Positions 16,673-25,405 of a stretch of DNA of 57,286 nt are shown piece by piece. Made by a program: the position numbers and the translations under genes. The DNA is from Gammaproteobacteria bacterium (lineage in GTDB: Bacteria > Pseudomonadota > Gammaproteobacteria > Steroidobacterales > Steroidobacteraceae). Under the pieces are notes generated by a model. The model saw only the letters and a program-made list of their open reading frames with translations. It was not told where the DNA came from and did no database searches. Where the stretch lies: assembly GCA_027459765.1 (NCBI GenBank), contig DAIDHD010000010.1, positions 1 through 57,286 of the forward strand, written 5' to 3'. Each line of letters starts with the position of its first letter. The first letter of the stretch is position 1.

Positions 16673-17806
16673 TCACCCGTCGAGCGCGGCGGTTGCGGCC
16701 GGGGCGACGCTCGCCACCAGCCCTTCGAGCGCCTGCGACGCGACCGCAATCCCGTCGGCGAGGGCCAGAGCCGCCGCGCGCGCGGCGAGAGCCGCGAGCC
16801 GCGACTCATCGTCCAGCAGCAGGTGCGCCTTGGCGAGCATGTCGGCGGTATCGAGTTGCGCCGCCAGCGCGACCCCCGCCCGAGCGCAACCGCGCACGCG
16901 CGCGGGCTGGTCGCCGGCGATCGGCACGCCGATACAGGCGCGCCCCATCGCGATCGCCTGCAACAGCGTGCCGCCGCCGTTCGCGATCACCAGACGCGCT
17001 CCGCTCATGAGGGCCGCGAGTTCCGCCTGCGGCAGGCGCTCGAGCAGGATCGGCGCGTGCGACGCGCGGCCGCCGTGCCCGGGCGTCCCGCCTTGTTCGG
17101 GCGCCCCGCCTTGCCCGGGCGCCCCGCCGACGAACACCACCGACTCGCCGCCGCGCGCAAGTGCACACGCGGCGTCGTAGAAGCGTGCGGCGGCGTCCAG
17201 CGCCCGCGGGTGGCCCGTGCCGCCGCCGGGCACCACCAGCGTGTAGCCCTGCGCGGCCACGCCCGCGCGCGCGCGCACCGCGGCCGCCGCATCGGCGTCG
17301 GGACGCGCCAGGATCACGTCCAGGCGACGCACGATCGGGCGACCCATCCAGGCGAGCTTGAGACGCTCGATCGGTCCGAGCGGACCGGTCAGGAACTCCG
17401 GGTACGCCAGCCAGTGTTCGTCGAGCAGACGCATCCAGCGCAGCCGGAAGGCGCGGCGCCGCTGCCGGCGCCGCGCGCTCACGAACACCACCCGGGCACC
17501 GAGCGCGCGTGCGGCCCGCAATTGAACGGTCCGGCCCGCGTTGTCGAAGACCACGACGTGCGGCCGCCAGCGTCGCATCAAGTCGATGACCGCGTCCGAG
17601 TGGCGGGTCGGCGAACCCTTGAGCACGGTGGCGGCGAACGGTACCGACGCGGCGTACGGGGCCTCGCGGCTCACGACGAAGTGCACCGAGGCCGGCGACC
17701 AGCGCGCCGCGGCGGCGCCCGCGATGCTCGTCGCACGCGCGTATTCGCCCATGCCGAAGCGGCCCGACACCGGCACGAACAGGATGCGGGGATGTGCGTC
17801 AGCCAA
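16673..17806 (-). CDS. Glycosyltransferase-like protein (MurG/GT28-type GT-B)
   Basis: This 377-residue protein opens with ILFVPVSGRFGMGEYARATSIA, an N-terminal glycine-rich loop of UDP-sugar GT-B enzymes. It contains the donor-site segments TLVVPGGGTGHPRALDAA and VIANGGGTLLQAIAMGRACIGVPI, as in MurG-like and macrolide-type transferases. It overlaps the end of asnB by eight bases (17799-17806). Residues about 229-246 are a Gly/Pro/Ala insert encoded by an 18-bp tandem repeat in a surface loop between the donor-domain strands (17070-17123). The insert may be neutral. Function is inferred from fold and operon context: assembly of the surface polysaccharide. Confidence 0.8.
   Translation of the reverse strand: MADAHPRILFVPVSGRFGMGEYARATSIAGAAAARWSPASVHFVVSREAPYAASVPFAATVLKGSPTRHSDAVIDLMRRWRPHVVVFDNAGRTVQLRAARALGARVVFVSARRRQRRRAFRLRWMRLLDEHWLAYPEFLTGPLGPIERLKLAWMGRPIVRRLDVILARPDADAAAAVRARAGVAAQGYTLVVPGGGTGHPRALDAAARFYDAACALARGGESVVFVGGAPGQGGAPEQGGTPGHGGRASHAPILLERLPQAELAALMSGARLVIANGGGTLLQAIAMGRACIGVPIAGDQPARVRGCARAGVALAAQLDTADMLAKAHLLLDDESRLAALAARAAALALADGIAVASQALEGLVASVAPAATAALDG
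17070..17123. repeat. Three tandem 18-bp repeats inside a glycosyltransferase gene
   Basis: Three adjoining 18-base units (17070-17087, 17088-17105, 17106-17123) share the core CCGCC-TGCCCGGGCG-CC with few differences. On the coding strand each adds six residues of the type GGAPGQ. Because the unit is a multiple of three, gain or loss of copies keeps the frame and would change only loop length. Confidence 0.8.
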
Positions 17807-19535
17807 AGGCGGTGAACCAGCGATCGAGGATGAGTATCTGCCAGGCGCGCCTGAATTCGGCCGTCACCGGCCTGCGCAGCACTCCGCGCGCCATCAGCCG
17901 CCGCGAGGCCTCGTCGACCAGATGCGCGTTGCGCGTGATCCAGCGGTGCACCGGCAGGCCAAAGCCCGACTTGGGACGATCGAGGTGTCCCGCCGGCAGC
18001 CGCGGCGCCATCAGTTCGCGCACCAGCACCTTGCCACGGCCGCGGCTGCGGTCGACGAGGTGTGCCGGATCCACGCCCAACATGAACTCCACGACGCGGT
18101 GATCTAGCAGGGGCGGACGCACCTCGAGTGAATGCGCCATGCTGGTCCGGTCGACCTTGGTGAGCAGCCCTTCCGCGAGCGCCGTGTGGATGTCGAGCCA
18201 GCGCAGCCGCGCGAGCGGCGACAGGTCCTCGCGCCAGTGGCGCCGGTAGAACCAGGCGTAGTCGTAGCCGTCCTCGCGCCACTCGTCGGCGAGCAGCGCG
18301 TCGACCTGACGTGCGGTCGAACCGCCGAGAGCGGCCGCGAACGCCGGCAGTCCGATCGCGGCGCGGCGTTGCATGGAATCCGCGAACCGCGACAGCGGCG
18401 GCAGACTTGCGGCGAGCCAGCGATTCCAGGGGGTCGACCGCTCGCCGACGCCCGCCCAGTAGCGCGGATAGCCGCAGAACACCTCGTCGCCGCCCTCGCC
18501 GCTCAGCGCCACGGTCACCTCGCGGCGCGCGAATTCGGCGATCAGCAGGTTGGACCACGCCGCGCTGTCGCCAAACGGTTCGTCGAACAGGCTCGGCAGC
18601 ACGTCGAGCGCATTCGCGAAATCGGTGCTGCGGGCGACCATGTCGGTGTGCATCGTGCCGAGGTGCCGGGCGACCGAACGGGCGGCGTCGAGCTCCGAGC
18701 GATCGCGTTCGTCGAAGCCGAGGCTGAAGGTGTGCGGGGCCTTCAGGTAGTAGGTGGTGAGCGCGGAGTCGAGTCCGCCGCTCAGGAATACTCCGACCGG
18801 CACGTCCGAGAGCGTGTGCGCCGGCACCACCTCACGCAGCAGCGAGTCGAGCTGCTCGCGGCTCTCGGCGGCGCTGCACGGCACGATCGCGGCGCTCGGC
18901 TCCCAGTAGCGCTCGACCTGGATCCTCCCGTCCTCGAAGCTCAGCCAGTGACCGGCCGGCAGCTTGTACACGTCGCGATAAATGCTCTTGGGCGCGGGCA
19001 CGTAGCCGTGGAACAGATAATCGCGCACCGCGCTCGGGTCGACCTCGCAGCCGCCGAGCGGCAACAGCGCCTTCAGCTCCGAGGCGAAGGCGATGCCGTC
19101 GGGCAGCACCCGGTAGTAGAGCGGCTTGATGCCGAGCCGGTCGCGGACCAGCAGCAGGCTGCGCCGCTCCGTGTCCCAGCACGCGAATGCGAACATGCCG
19201 GCGAGGCGCGGCAGGCATGCCACCCCGTCGCGGGCCAGCAGGCGCAGCAGCACCTCCGTGTCGCCCGTCGAGCGCCAGGGGCCGGGCAGCTCGGTCCGCA
19301 GCGCCGGGTGATTGTAGAGCTCGCCGTTGTAGGTCAGCACCGACGAGCCGTGCACCATGGGCTGGTGCCCCCCCTCGCTCAGATCGAGGATCGACAGCCG
19401 ACGGTGCACCAGGACCACGCCGGGCGCGCTCCACACCCCCTCGCCGTCGGGACCACGGTGGCGCAGACGCTCCGCCATCGCCGCCGCGAGCGCGACGTCG
19501 GCTCGCGGTCCAACGATGCCAGCAATTCCGCACAT
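17799..19535 (-). CDS. asnB: Asparagine synthetase B-type glutamine amidotransferase
   Basis: This 578-residue two-domain enzyme has an N-terminal Ntn glutaminase with the catalytic Cys2 (MCGIAGIVG), the RHRGPDGEG motif and YNGELYNH. The C-terminal synthetase domain carries the PP-loop SGGLDSA starting at Ser252, which adenylates the acceptor carboxylate before ammonia from glutamine attacks it. Family members make asparagine or amidate sugar uronates and other carboxylates. As the first gene of an operon of glycosyltransferases, it may amidate a uronic acid in the polysaccharide, though asparagine synthesis cannot be ruled out. There is no Shine-Dalgarno sequence; a TAGACT box sits six bases before the ATG. 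Confidence 0.9.
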   Translation of the reverse strand: MCGIAGIVGPRADVALAAAMAERLRHRGPDGEGVWSAPGVVLVHRRLSILDLSEGGHQPMVHGSSVLTYNGELYNHPALRTELPGPWRSTGDTEVLLRLLARDGVACLPRLAGMFAFACWDTERRSLLLVRDRLGIKPLYYRVLPDGIAFASELKALLPLGGCEVDPSAVRDYLFHGYVPAPKSIYRDVYKLPAGHWLSFEDGRIQVERYWEPSAAIVPCSAAESREQLDSLLREVVPAHTLSDVPVGVFLSGGLDSALTTYYLKAPHTFSLGFDERDRSELDAARSVARHLGTMHTDMVARSTDFANALDVLPSLFDEPFGDSAAWSNLLIAEFARREVTVALSGEGGDEVFCGYPRYWAGVGERSTPWNRWLAASLPPLSRFADSMQRRAAIGLPAFAAALGGSTARQVDALLADEWREDGYDYAWFYRRHWREDLSPLARLRWLDIHTALAEGLLTKVDRTSMAHSLEVRPPLLDHRVVEFMLGVDPAHLVDRSRGRGKVLVRELMAPRLPAGHLDRPKSGFGLPVHRWITRNAHLVDEASRRLMARGVLRRPVTAEFRRAWQILILDRWFTAFG

Positions 19536-19541
19536 GGCGGA

Positions 19542-19547
19542 AGTCTA
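19542..19547 (-). promoter_or_regulatory. Likely -10 box (TAGACT) of asnB, leaderless start
   Basis: TAGACT on the minus strand is separated from the asnB ATG by six bases, so the expected start point is the A of the ATG itself. No ribosome site is present. No strong -35 is visible, and the hexamer has two mismatches to the consensus. Confidence 0.45.
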
Positions 19548-19669
19548 GCGTGCCCACGCCGGGAAGTACCGCGCACCCCACGACGCGGAGACGGCGAGCG
19601 AGGGGCGCCGGGCGGCGCTAGCCAACCCCGAGTCGTTCGTTTAGGGTGCCTGCCAGGAGCGCCGAACCC

Positions 19670-20452
19670 ATGCCGACCCCGGCCGATCAACGCCTGCTGG
19701 ATCTATTGAGCAAGTGGCTCACCAGCCTCGAACTGCACGCGCGCTATGCCACGCTCGACGATGCCGCTTACGCGCGGGCGCAGGAGTGGCCCGAGCACGA
19801 GCGTCCGACGCGCTGGGTCATCGAGGTGGCGCGCCAGAAGACGCTCGAGTTGCGCAAGCTCCTGGACGAGCGCATCGCCGCGGGCGACGAGCGCTTCGCG
19901 GACGCGCTCGAGCTCACCATCTTCCTCGCCAACCTGGTTGGTTCGCAGCACATCGAACGCTTCATTCCGCTGGCGGAACCCCCGCAGCCCGCGGCGCCTG
20001 ACGAACCGGCGGCGCCGGTTGCAGCGCCGGCGCCCGACGCGGTCGGCTCGGCCACCCGCGAGATGCCGCGGCCCGACTTCGAGCCCGTCGCTGCCGATCC
20101 TCCCGCGGCGGCGGGCGCCGCCGCGCGCGAGCGTACCGGCACCACGTCGATCACGCGCGAGATGCCGAGGTTTCCGTCGCCGCCGCGCCCGCCGCTCGAG
20201 CCCGCCGGCACGGTGGCGCGCGTCGAACGCAAGGCCGTGGCGGCGGGCCGGACGCGCGCCGACACCCCGCTGCCGGCCGGAGTGCGCGAGCAGGTGATCG
20301 CCGACGCCGTCCGCCTGTTGCAGTGGGGACGCAAGTGGCACGAGCTCGCCGAACTGGTGGCGCGAATCGCCGACCGGCCGCCGCTGGCGGACGTGCGCCG
20401 CATCCTCAAAGAGAACAAGCCCCAGATCGAGCGGCAGGCGAAGCAGCCCTGA
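19670..20452 (+). CDS. Uncharacterised protein with REMPR repeats
   Basis: I do not recognise a family for this 260-residue protein. The ATG at 19670 follows an AGGAG site (19655-19659) at ten bases; a GTG 24 bases upstream is less well placed. It has a helical N-terminal part (about residues 1-100, LLDLLSKWLTSLELHAR, rich in charged residues), a disordered Pro/Ala linker with two REMPR motifs (around 126 and 163), and a basic helical C-terminus ending near residue 260. The N- and C-terminal helical segments flank a flexible linker, suggesting a scaffold or adapter. No signal peptide or membrane segment is seen. It lies divergent from asnB and 219 bases ahead of the ABC cassette; no functional link to either is shown. 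Confidence 0.7.
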   Translation: MPTPADQRLLDLLSKWLTSLELHARYATLDDAAYARAQEWPEHERPTRWVIEVARQKTLELRKLLDERIAAGDERFADALELTIFLANLVGSQHIERFIPLAEPPQPAAPDEPAAPVAAPAPDAVGSATREMPRPDFEPVAADPPAAAGAAARERTGTTSITREMPRFPSPPRPPLEPAGTVARVERKAVAAGRTRADTPLPAGVREQVIADAVRLLQWGRKWHELAELVARIADRPPLADVRRILKENKPQIERQAKQP

Positions 20453-20671
20453 CGGGGCATGGATCGCGGCCGGCGGGCTTCCATCCCGACGCTTCCTGGT
20501 TGAAAATTCGCGCCCCGGCGGACTCGCGGGCGGCTCGACGACCGCCCCCGGGGCCGGGCGACGTCGCGTGTCGAACGCCGGAAGGAGACTTCGGGCGGAA
20601 CCTTCGGCGCTCGGCGTTGATCCTAAGGCGGCGAAACGAATCACTGGCAGGGAGTGCATCCCAAGGCGCCC

Positions 20672-21640
20672 ATGATCAAGACCCAGAACCTGAGTAAACG
20701 CTACGGCGACGTCCTCGCCGTCGACGATCTGTCGTTCAGTGTGGCGCCGGGCGAGGTGCTCGGCTTCCTCGGCGCCAACGGCGCCGGCAAGTCCACCACG
20801 ATGCGCATGATCGCCGGCTTCCTCGCGCCCAGCGCGGGGCGCGTATCCGTGTGCGGCCACGACATCGAGCACGACCCGGTCGCCGCCAAGGCGTGCGTCG
20901 GGTACCTGCCCGAGGGCGCACCGAGCTACGGCGAGATGACGGTGGCCGAATTCCTCGACTTCGTCGCCGACGTGCGCGGTCTCGCCGGCGCGCGGCGGGC
21001 AGAGCGGCGCCGGTTCGTGATCGAGCGGCTCGCGCTCGAGCGGGTTGCGAACCAGGTGATCGAGACCCTCTCCAAGGGCTACCGGCGGCGCGTCGGCCTG
21101 GCCCAGGCCCTTCTGCACGATCCTCAGGTTCTGATTCTCGACGAACCGACCGACGGACTCGACCCGAACCAGAAGCACGAGGTCCGGCGGCTCATCAACG
21201 AGTTGTCGAAGGACAAGCTCGTCATCGTCTCGACCCACATCCTCGAGGAGGTGCACGAGGTCTGCACCCGCGCCATCATCATCGCGAGCGGCCGCATCGT
21301 CGCCGACGAGACTCCGGTGGCGCTCGAGGCGCGCTCGCGCTACCACCACGCCGTCACGCTGCGCTTCGACCGGCCCGAGCAGTTCGCGGCCGCGCGCACG
21401 GCGCTCGGCGGCCTTCGCGAAGTGGCCGCCGTCGAGGCCGACGATCGCGGCCTGCGGCTCACCGCGATACCGCGCAGCGGCGGCGCCGTGCTGCCGGCGG
21501 TGAGCGGCCTGATCGCCGCCAACGACTGGGACGTGCCGGAACTGCACCTCGAGGCCGGGCGCCTCGACGAAGTGTTCCGCACGCTGACGCAATCGCCGGC
21601 GAGCGCCGGCGCCCCCGCCCGAGGAGACAACACCCCGTGA
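20672..21640 (+). CDS. ABC transporter ATP-binding protein (GldA-like)
   Basis: This 322-residue ATPase has the complete ABC set: Walker A GANGAGKST, signature LSKGYRRRVGLAQAL, Walker B VLILDEPTDGLDP and the H-loop STHILEE. The helical region differs from sugar or peptide importers and resembles GldA, the ATPase of the gliding/Gld ABC complex. A C-terminal extension of about 90 residues (VTLRFDRPEQFAA onward) is typical of GldA/NosF relatives. The ATG at 20672 gives the usual MIKTQNLSKRYG start; a GTG 18 bases upstream is possible. It is the first gene of a cassette with permease, GldG-like and DUF4340 proteins, so it probably powers an exporter. Confidence 0.9.
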   Translation: MIKTQNLSKRYGDVLAVDDLSFSVAPGEVLGFLGANGAGKSTTMRMIAGFLAPSAGRVSVCGHDIEHDPVAAKACVGYLPEGAPSYGEMTVAEFLDFVADVRGLAGARRAERRRFVIERLALERVANQVIETLSKGYRRRVGLAQALLHDPQVLILDEPTDGLDPNQKHEVRRLINELSKDKLVIVSTHILEEVHEVCTRAIIIASGRIVADETPVALEARSRYHHAVTLRFDRPEQFAAARTALGGLREVAAVEADDRGLRLTAIPRSGGAVLPAVSGLIAANDWDVPELHLEAGRLDEVFRTLTQSPASAGAPARGDNTP

Positions 21641-22371
21641 ACCCGATGTGGGCCGTGTTCCGACGCGAGCTGCGCGGCTATTTCGCCACGCCGCTCGCCT
21701 ATGTGTTCATCGTGATCTTCCTGGTGCTGGCCGCCGTGTTCACGTTCCAGGTCGGCGGCTTCTTCGAACGCGGGCAGGCCGACCTGCAGCCGTTCTTCCG
21801 CTGGCACCCCTGGCTCTACCTCGTGCTCATCCCGGCGATCTCCATGCGCCTGTGGGCGGAGGAACGCAACAGCGGCAGCATCGAACTGCTGATGACGCTG
21901 CCGCTCACCACGTGGCAGGCGGTGCTCGGCAAGTTCCTCGCCGCCTGGGCGTTCGCGGGCGTCGCGCTCGCGCTCACCTTCCCGGTGTGGATCACCGTGA
22001 ATTACCTCGGCCATCCCGACAACGGCGCGATCCTCGCCGGCTACGTCGGCAGCCTGCTGCTCGCCGGCGGCTTCCTGGCCATCGGCACCTGCCTGTCGGC
22101 GGCCACCCGCAACCAGGTGGTGGCGTTCGTGACCGCGGCGCTGGTCGGCTTCGGCTTTCTCCTGGCGGGCTTTCCCGTGGTGCTGGATTTCGTGCGCGGC
22201 ATCCTGCCGCAGCCGTTCGTCGACGCGGTGGCCTCGCTGAGCTTCCTGACGCACTTCGACGCGATCTCCAAGGGCGTCATCGACCTGAAGGATCTGGTGT
22301 ATTTCGCGGCGCTCATCGGTTGCTGGCTGGCGGCGACGGCGCTCGTCCTCGACATGAAGAAGGCGGAATAG
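21637..22371 (+). CDS. ABC transporter permease (GldF-like, ABC-2 type)
   Basis: This 244-residue membrane protein starts at a GTG (21637) that overlaps the ATPase stop in a GTGA junction; GAGGAGA (21621-21627) is its ribosome site. It begins FRRELRGYFATPLAYVFIVIF, with the pre-helix typical of ABC-2 permeases, and has six hydrophobic spans. The segment EERNSGSIELLMTLPLTTWQAVLGKFLAAW is the conserved coupling region of GldF and related exporters. It should form the membrane channel with the preceding ATPase. Confidence 0.9.
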   Translation: MNPMWAVFRRELRGYFATPLAYVFIVIFLVLAAVFTFQVGGFFERGQADLQPFFRWHPWLYLVLIPAISMRLWAEERNSGSIELLMTLPLTTWQAVLGKFLAAWAFAGVALALTFPVWITVNYLGHPDNGAILAGYVGSLLLAGGFLAIGTCLSAATRNQVVAFVTAALVGFGFLLAGFPVVLDFVRGILPQPFVDAVASLSFLTHFDAISKGVIDLKDLVYFAALIGCWLAATALVLDMKKAE

Positions 22372-24333
22372 GTGAACGCGACACGTTGGCAAAAGACCGG
22401 GTTCGGCGTCGGCGGGCTCGCCGCTCTCGCCGTGTTCTTCCTCGGCATCGTGATGCTGTCGAACGCGACCCTGCGCGGCGTGCGTCTCGACCTCACCCAG
22501 AACAAGCTCTTCACGCTGTCCGCGGGCACCCGCGAGGTGGTGGCGGAGTTGAAGGAGCCGGTGAACCTGTACTTCTACTTCTCGCGCGAAGCGGCCTCGA
22601 AGCAGTCGCCGCTGCTGCTGCCGTACGCGACGCGCGTGCGCGAGTTCCTGGAGGAGGTCGCGGCCCGCTCCGGCGGCAAGGTCCGGCTGCGCGTGATCGA
22701 CCCGCAACCGTTCTCCGACGACGAGGACCGCGCGGCCGAGCTCGGGCTGCAGGCCCTGCAGACCGGCGGCGGCGATTCGCTCTACTTCGGCCTCGCCGGC
22801 ACCAACTCGACCGACGGACGCTCCGTGATCCCGAGCTTCCAGGCCGACCGGGAGGAGTTCCTGGAATACGACGTCGCCAAGCTCATCCACGAGCTCGGCA
22901 CGCCGAAGAAGCCGGTGGTCGGCCTGGTCAGCTCGCTGGGCATGGAGGGCCAGTTCAACCCCATGACCGGCCAGATGGGCGAACCCTGGCCGGTGCTGAC
23001 GCAGATTCAACAGCTGTTCACGGTGCGCACGCTCACCCCGGGCTTCGACCACGTCGATTCGGACGTGGACGTGCTCTGGATCGTGCACCCGAAGAAGTTG
23101 CCGCCGAAGACGCTGTACGCCATCGATCAATTCGTGATGCGCGGCGGCCGGGTACTGCTGTTCGTCGATCCGGACGCGGGCGGCGATACCAGCGGTGCGG
23201 ACCCGACCAATCCCATGGCCGCCGCGGGCGCGAGCCACGCCTCCGACCTCGAGCCGCTGCTGCACGCCTGGGGCATCGACTACGACCCGTCGCAGGTCGT
23301 GGGTGATCTCGACCTCGGTCTCGAGGTACGCACCAGCATGCAGGCCGCACCGGTGCGCCACATCGGCATCCTCGGGCTGCACAAGGCCGACATGGCGCCG
23401 AAGGACGTGGCCACCGGCTCGCTCGACGTCATCAACGTCGCGACCGCCGGCTTCCTCGCGCCGCGCAAGGGAGCCACCACCCGCTTCGAGGCGCTGCTGC
23501 AGTCCTCGACCGACGCGGCTCCGCTGCCGGCGGCGCGCTTCACCGGGCTCACCGATCCCTCGAGCCTGCGCGACGGCTTCAAGCCGACCGGCGTGCGGTA
23601 CGCGATCGCGGCGCGTGTGACGGGGCCGGCGGAGTCCGCCTATCCGCAGGGCGCGCCGGCCGACGACGCGGCCGCCAAGGATGACGCCGCGAAGAACGGC
23701 GGCGACCAGAACGCCGTGTCGGCGGCAAAGCCCGCGTCACCCGCTCCGCACCTCGCCAAGTCGCGCGCGCCGATCAACGTCGTGGTGGTCGCCGACACCG
23801 ACATGCTGATGGACTACATGTGGGTGCAGACCCGTGAGTTGTTGGGACAGCGCTTCGCCCAGGCGTTCGCCAGCAACGGCGACTTCGTCGCCAATCTGGT
23901 CGACAATCTGGCCGGATCGAGCGCCCTGATCGGCATTCGCGGCCGGGCCACCTTCTCGCGTCCATTCGAACGCATCGAGGCCTTGCGCCGCCGCGCCGAC
24001 GATCGGCTGCGCGCCAAGGTGCTCGAATTGCAGGGACAACTGCAGAAGACCGAGGCCAAGCTCGCCGATCTGCAGGCCAAGCGCAATGATCAGAACTCGT
24101 TGTCGCTGTCGGTGGAACAGGAAGAGGAACTCAAGCGCTTCACGGCGGAGAAGGCGCGGATCCGCAAGGATCTGCGCGAGACGCAGCGCGGCCTCGACGT
24201 GGAGATCGAGCGGACCGAAACCTGGCTGAAGGCGCTGAACATCGGTCTGGTGCCGCTCGGCGTCGCGGTGGCGGGTTTCCTGGTGCTGGCGTCCCGTCGC
24301 CGGCGTCAGGCGCCCACCAAGGAGGCCGCGTGA
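22372..24333 (+). CDS. GldG-like ABC-associated protein
   Basis: This 653-residue protein starts at a GTG directly after the permease stop (TAG at 22369-22371). One N-terminal transmembrane helix (about residues 12-34) anchors a large periplasmic part. The part opens with RLDLTQNKLFTLSAGTREVV and contains PVNLYFYFS, the signatures of the GldG/ABC-type uncharacterised transport family. A coiled-coil stretch (about 560-620, LQGQLQKTEAKLADLQAKR) precedes a second helix near residue 630 and a short basic cytosolic tail. This arrangement matches GldG, which acts with GldA/GldF. Substrate unknown. Confidence 0.88.
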   Translation: MNATRWQKTGFGVGGLAALAVFFLGIVMLSNATLRGVRLDLTQNKLFTLSAGTREVVAELKEPVNLYFYFSREAASKQSPLLLPYATRVREFLEEVAARSGGKVRLRVIDPQPFSDDEDRAAELGLQALQTGGGDSLYFGLAGTNSTDGRSVIPSFQADREEFLEYDVAKLIHELGTPKKPVVGLVSSLGMEGQFNPMTGQMGEPWPVLTQIQQLFTVRTLTPGFDHVDSDVDVLWIVHPKKLPPKTLYAIDQFVMRGGRVLLFVDPDAGGDTSGADPTNPMAAAGASHASDLEPLLHAWGIDYDPSQVVGDLDLGLEVRTSMQAAPVRHIGILGLHKADMAPKDVATGSLDVINVATAGFLAPRKGATTRFEALLQSSTDAAPLPAARFTGLTDPSSLRDGFKPTGVRYAIAARVTGPAESAYPQGAPADDAAAKDDAAKNGGDQNAVSAAKPASPAPHLAKSRAPINVVVVADTDMLMDYMWVQTRELLGQRFAQAFASNGDFVANLVDNLAGSSALIGIRGRATFSRPFERIEALRRRADDRLRAKVLELQGQLQKTEAKLADLQAKRNDQNSLSLSVEQEEELKRFTAEKARIRKDLRETQRGLDVEIERTETWLKALNIGLVPLGVAVAGFLVLASRRRRQAPTKEAA

Positions 24334-25403
24334 AGGCGCGCGGTCTGACCGCCCTCGCGGTGGTGGCGGTGGTGGCCGTCGGCGGCGCCCTGTTCATCGG
24401 CAGCCGGCGCGATCACGGCCGTGACGAGAGCGGCAAGGCGCTTCTGCCCGGTCTGGACGGCGAGCTTGCCTCGCTCGACGAACTGGACGTGATCAAGGGC
24501 GGCGCCGCGCCGAGCGTCACCCTCAAGAAGATCGGCGACGGTTGGGTGGTGCGACAGCGCAACGACTATCCGGCCGACGTCAGCAAGCTGCGCAAGCTGC
24601 TGCTGGCGCTGGGCGACACGCGCATCGTCGAGGAGAAGACCTCGGATCCGGCGAACTATCCCGCCATCGGCGTGGAAGACCCGAGCAAGCCCGGCGCCTC
24701 CGGCACCGGCCTCGCCTGGACCGCCGCCGACGGCCGCCACGAACTCATCGTGGGCAAGGCGGCGGCGCTCGGCAGCTTCGTGCGTCTGGACTCCCAGGCG
24801 CGCAGCGAGCTGGTGGCGCCGTCGATCTCCATCGACGTCGAGCCGCGCTTCTGGATCGATTCACGCCTCACCGACGTGCCGCTCGCCAACGTGCAGCGCA
24901 TCGAGGTCAAGCCCGCCGAGGGCGGCGGCTACACGCTGACGCGCGCTTCGGCCAAGGACGCGACCTTCACGCTCGCGGGCGTGCCCGCCGGCCGCAAGGC
25001 CCTCGACGCCGCGGCACTCGCGCCCTCGCCCTCCTTCCTCGGCGGCCTGACCGTGGAGGACGTCGCTGCGGCGAGCACGGTGGACTTCGGCAAGGCCACG
25101 GTGGTCACGGTGACGTTGTCGGACGGGAACGTGCTCACACTCACCGGCGCGAGCGCCGGTGACAAGCACTGGGTGACGATCGGCGCCACCAAGGACGCGG
25201 CGCTCAATGCGCGCGCGCAGGGCCGGGCGTACGAGCTGGCCGCCTATCGCTATCAGGCGATCTTCCGGCCGCTGGAGGAGTTGCTGGTGCCGAAGAGCTC
25301 GCCGGTGGCCTCGAAGCCTGCCGCCACCACCGCTGGGCACGCCGCGCACGGCAAGACCTCGTCGCTCGCACACGCTCCCGGAGCGAACTCATCGCCACGG
25401 TAG
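24330..25403 (+). CDS. DUF4340 domain protein
   Basis: This 357-residue protein overlaps the GldG-like gene by four bases (GTGA). A single N-terminal helix (residues 5-24) anchors a periplasmic region of the DUF4340 type. Its opening VTLKKIGDGWVVRQRNDYPA and the ELIVGKAAALGSFVRL segment are family-typical. DUF4340 genes regularly follow GldG-like genes in proteobacteria, which supports a joint complex with the upstream ABC system. The final 45 residues are Ser/Ala/His rich and look disordered. Confidence 0.87.
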   Translation: MKARGLTALAVVAVVAVGGALFIGSRRDHGRDESGKALLPGLDGELASLDELDVIKGGAAPSVTLKKIGDGWVVRQRNDYPADVSKLRKLLLALGDTRIVEEKTSDPANYPAIGVEDPSKPGASGTGLAWTAADGRHELIVGKAAALGSFVRLDSQARSELVAPSISIDVEPRFWIDSRLTDVPLANVQRIEVKPAEGGGYTLTRASAKDATFTLAGVPAGRKALDAAALAPSPSFLGGLTVEDVAAASTVDFGKATVVTVTLSDGNVLTLTGASAGDKHWVTIGATKDAALNARAQGRAYELAAYRYQAIFRPLEELLVPKSSPVASKPAATTAGHAAHGKTSSLAHAPGANSSPR

Positions 25404-25405
25404 GC

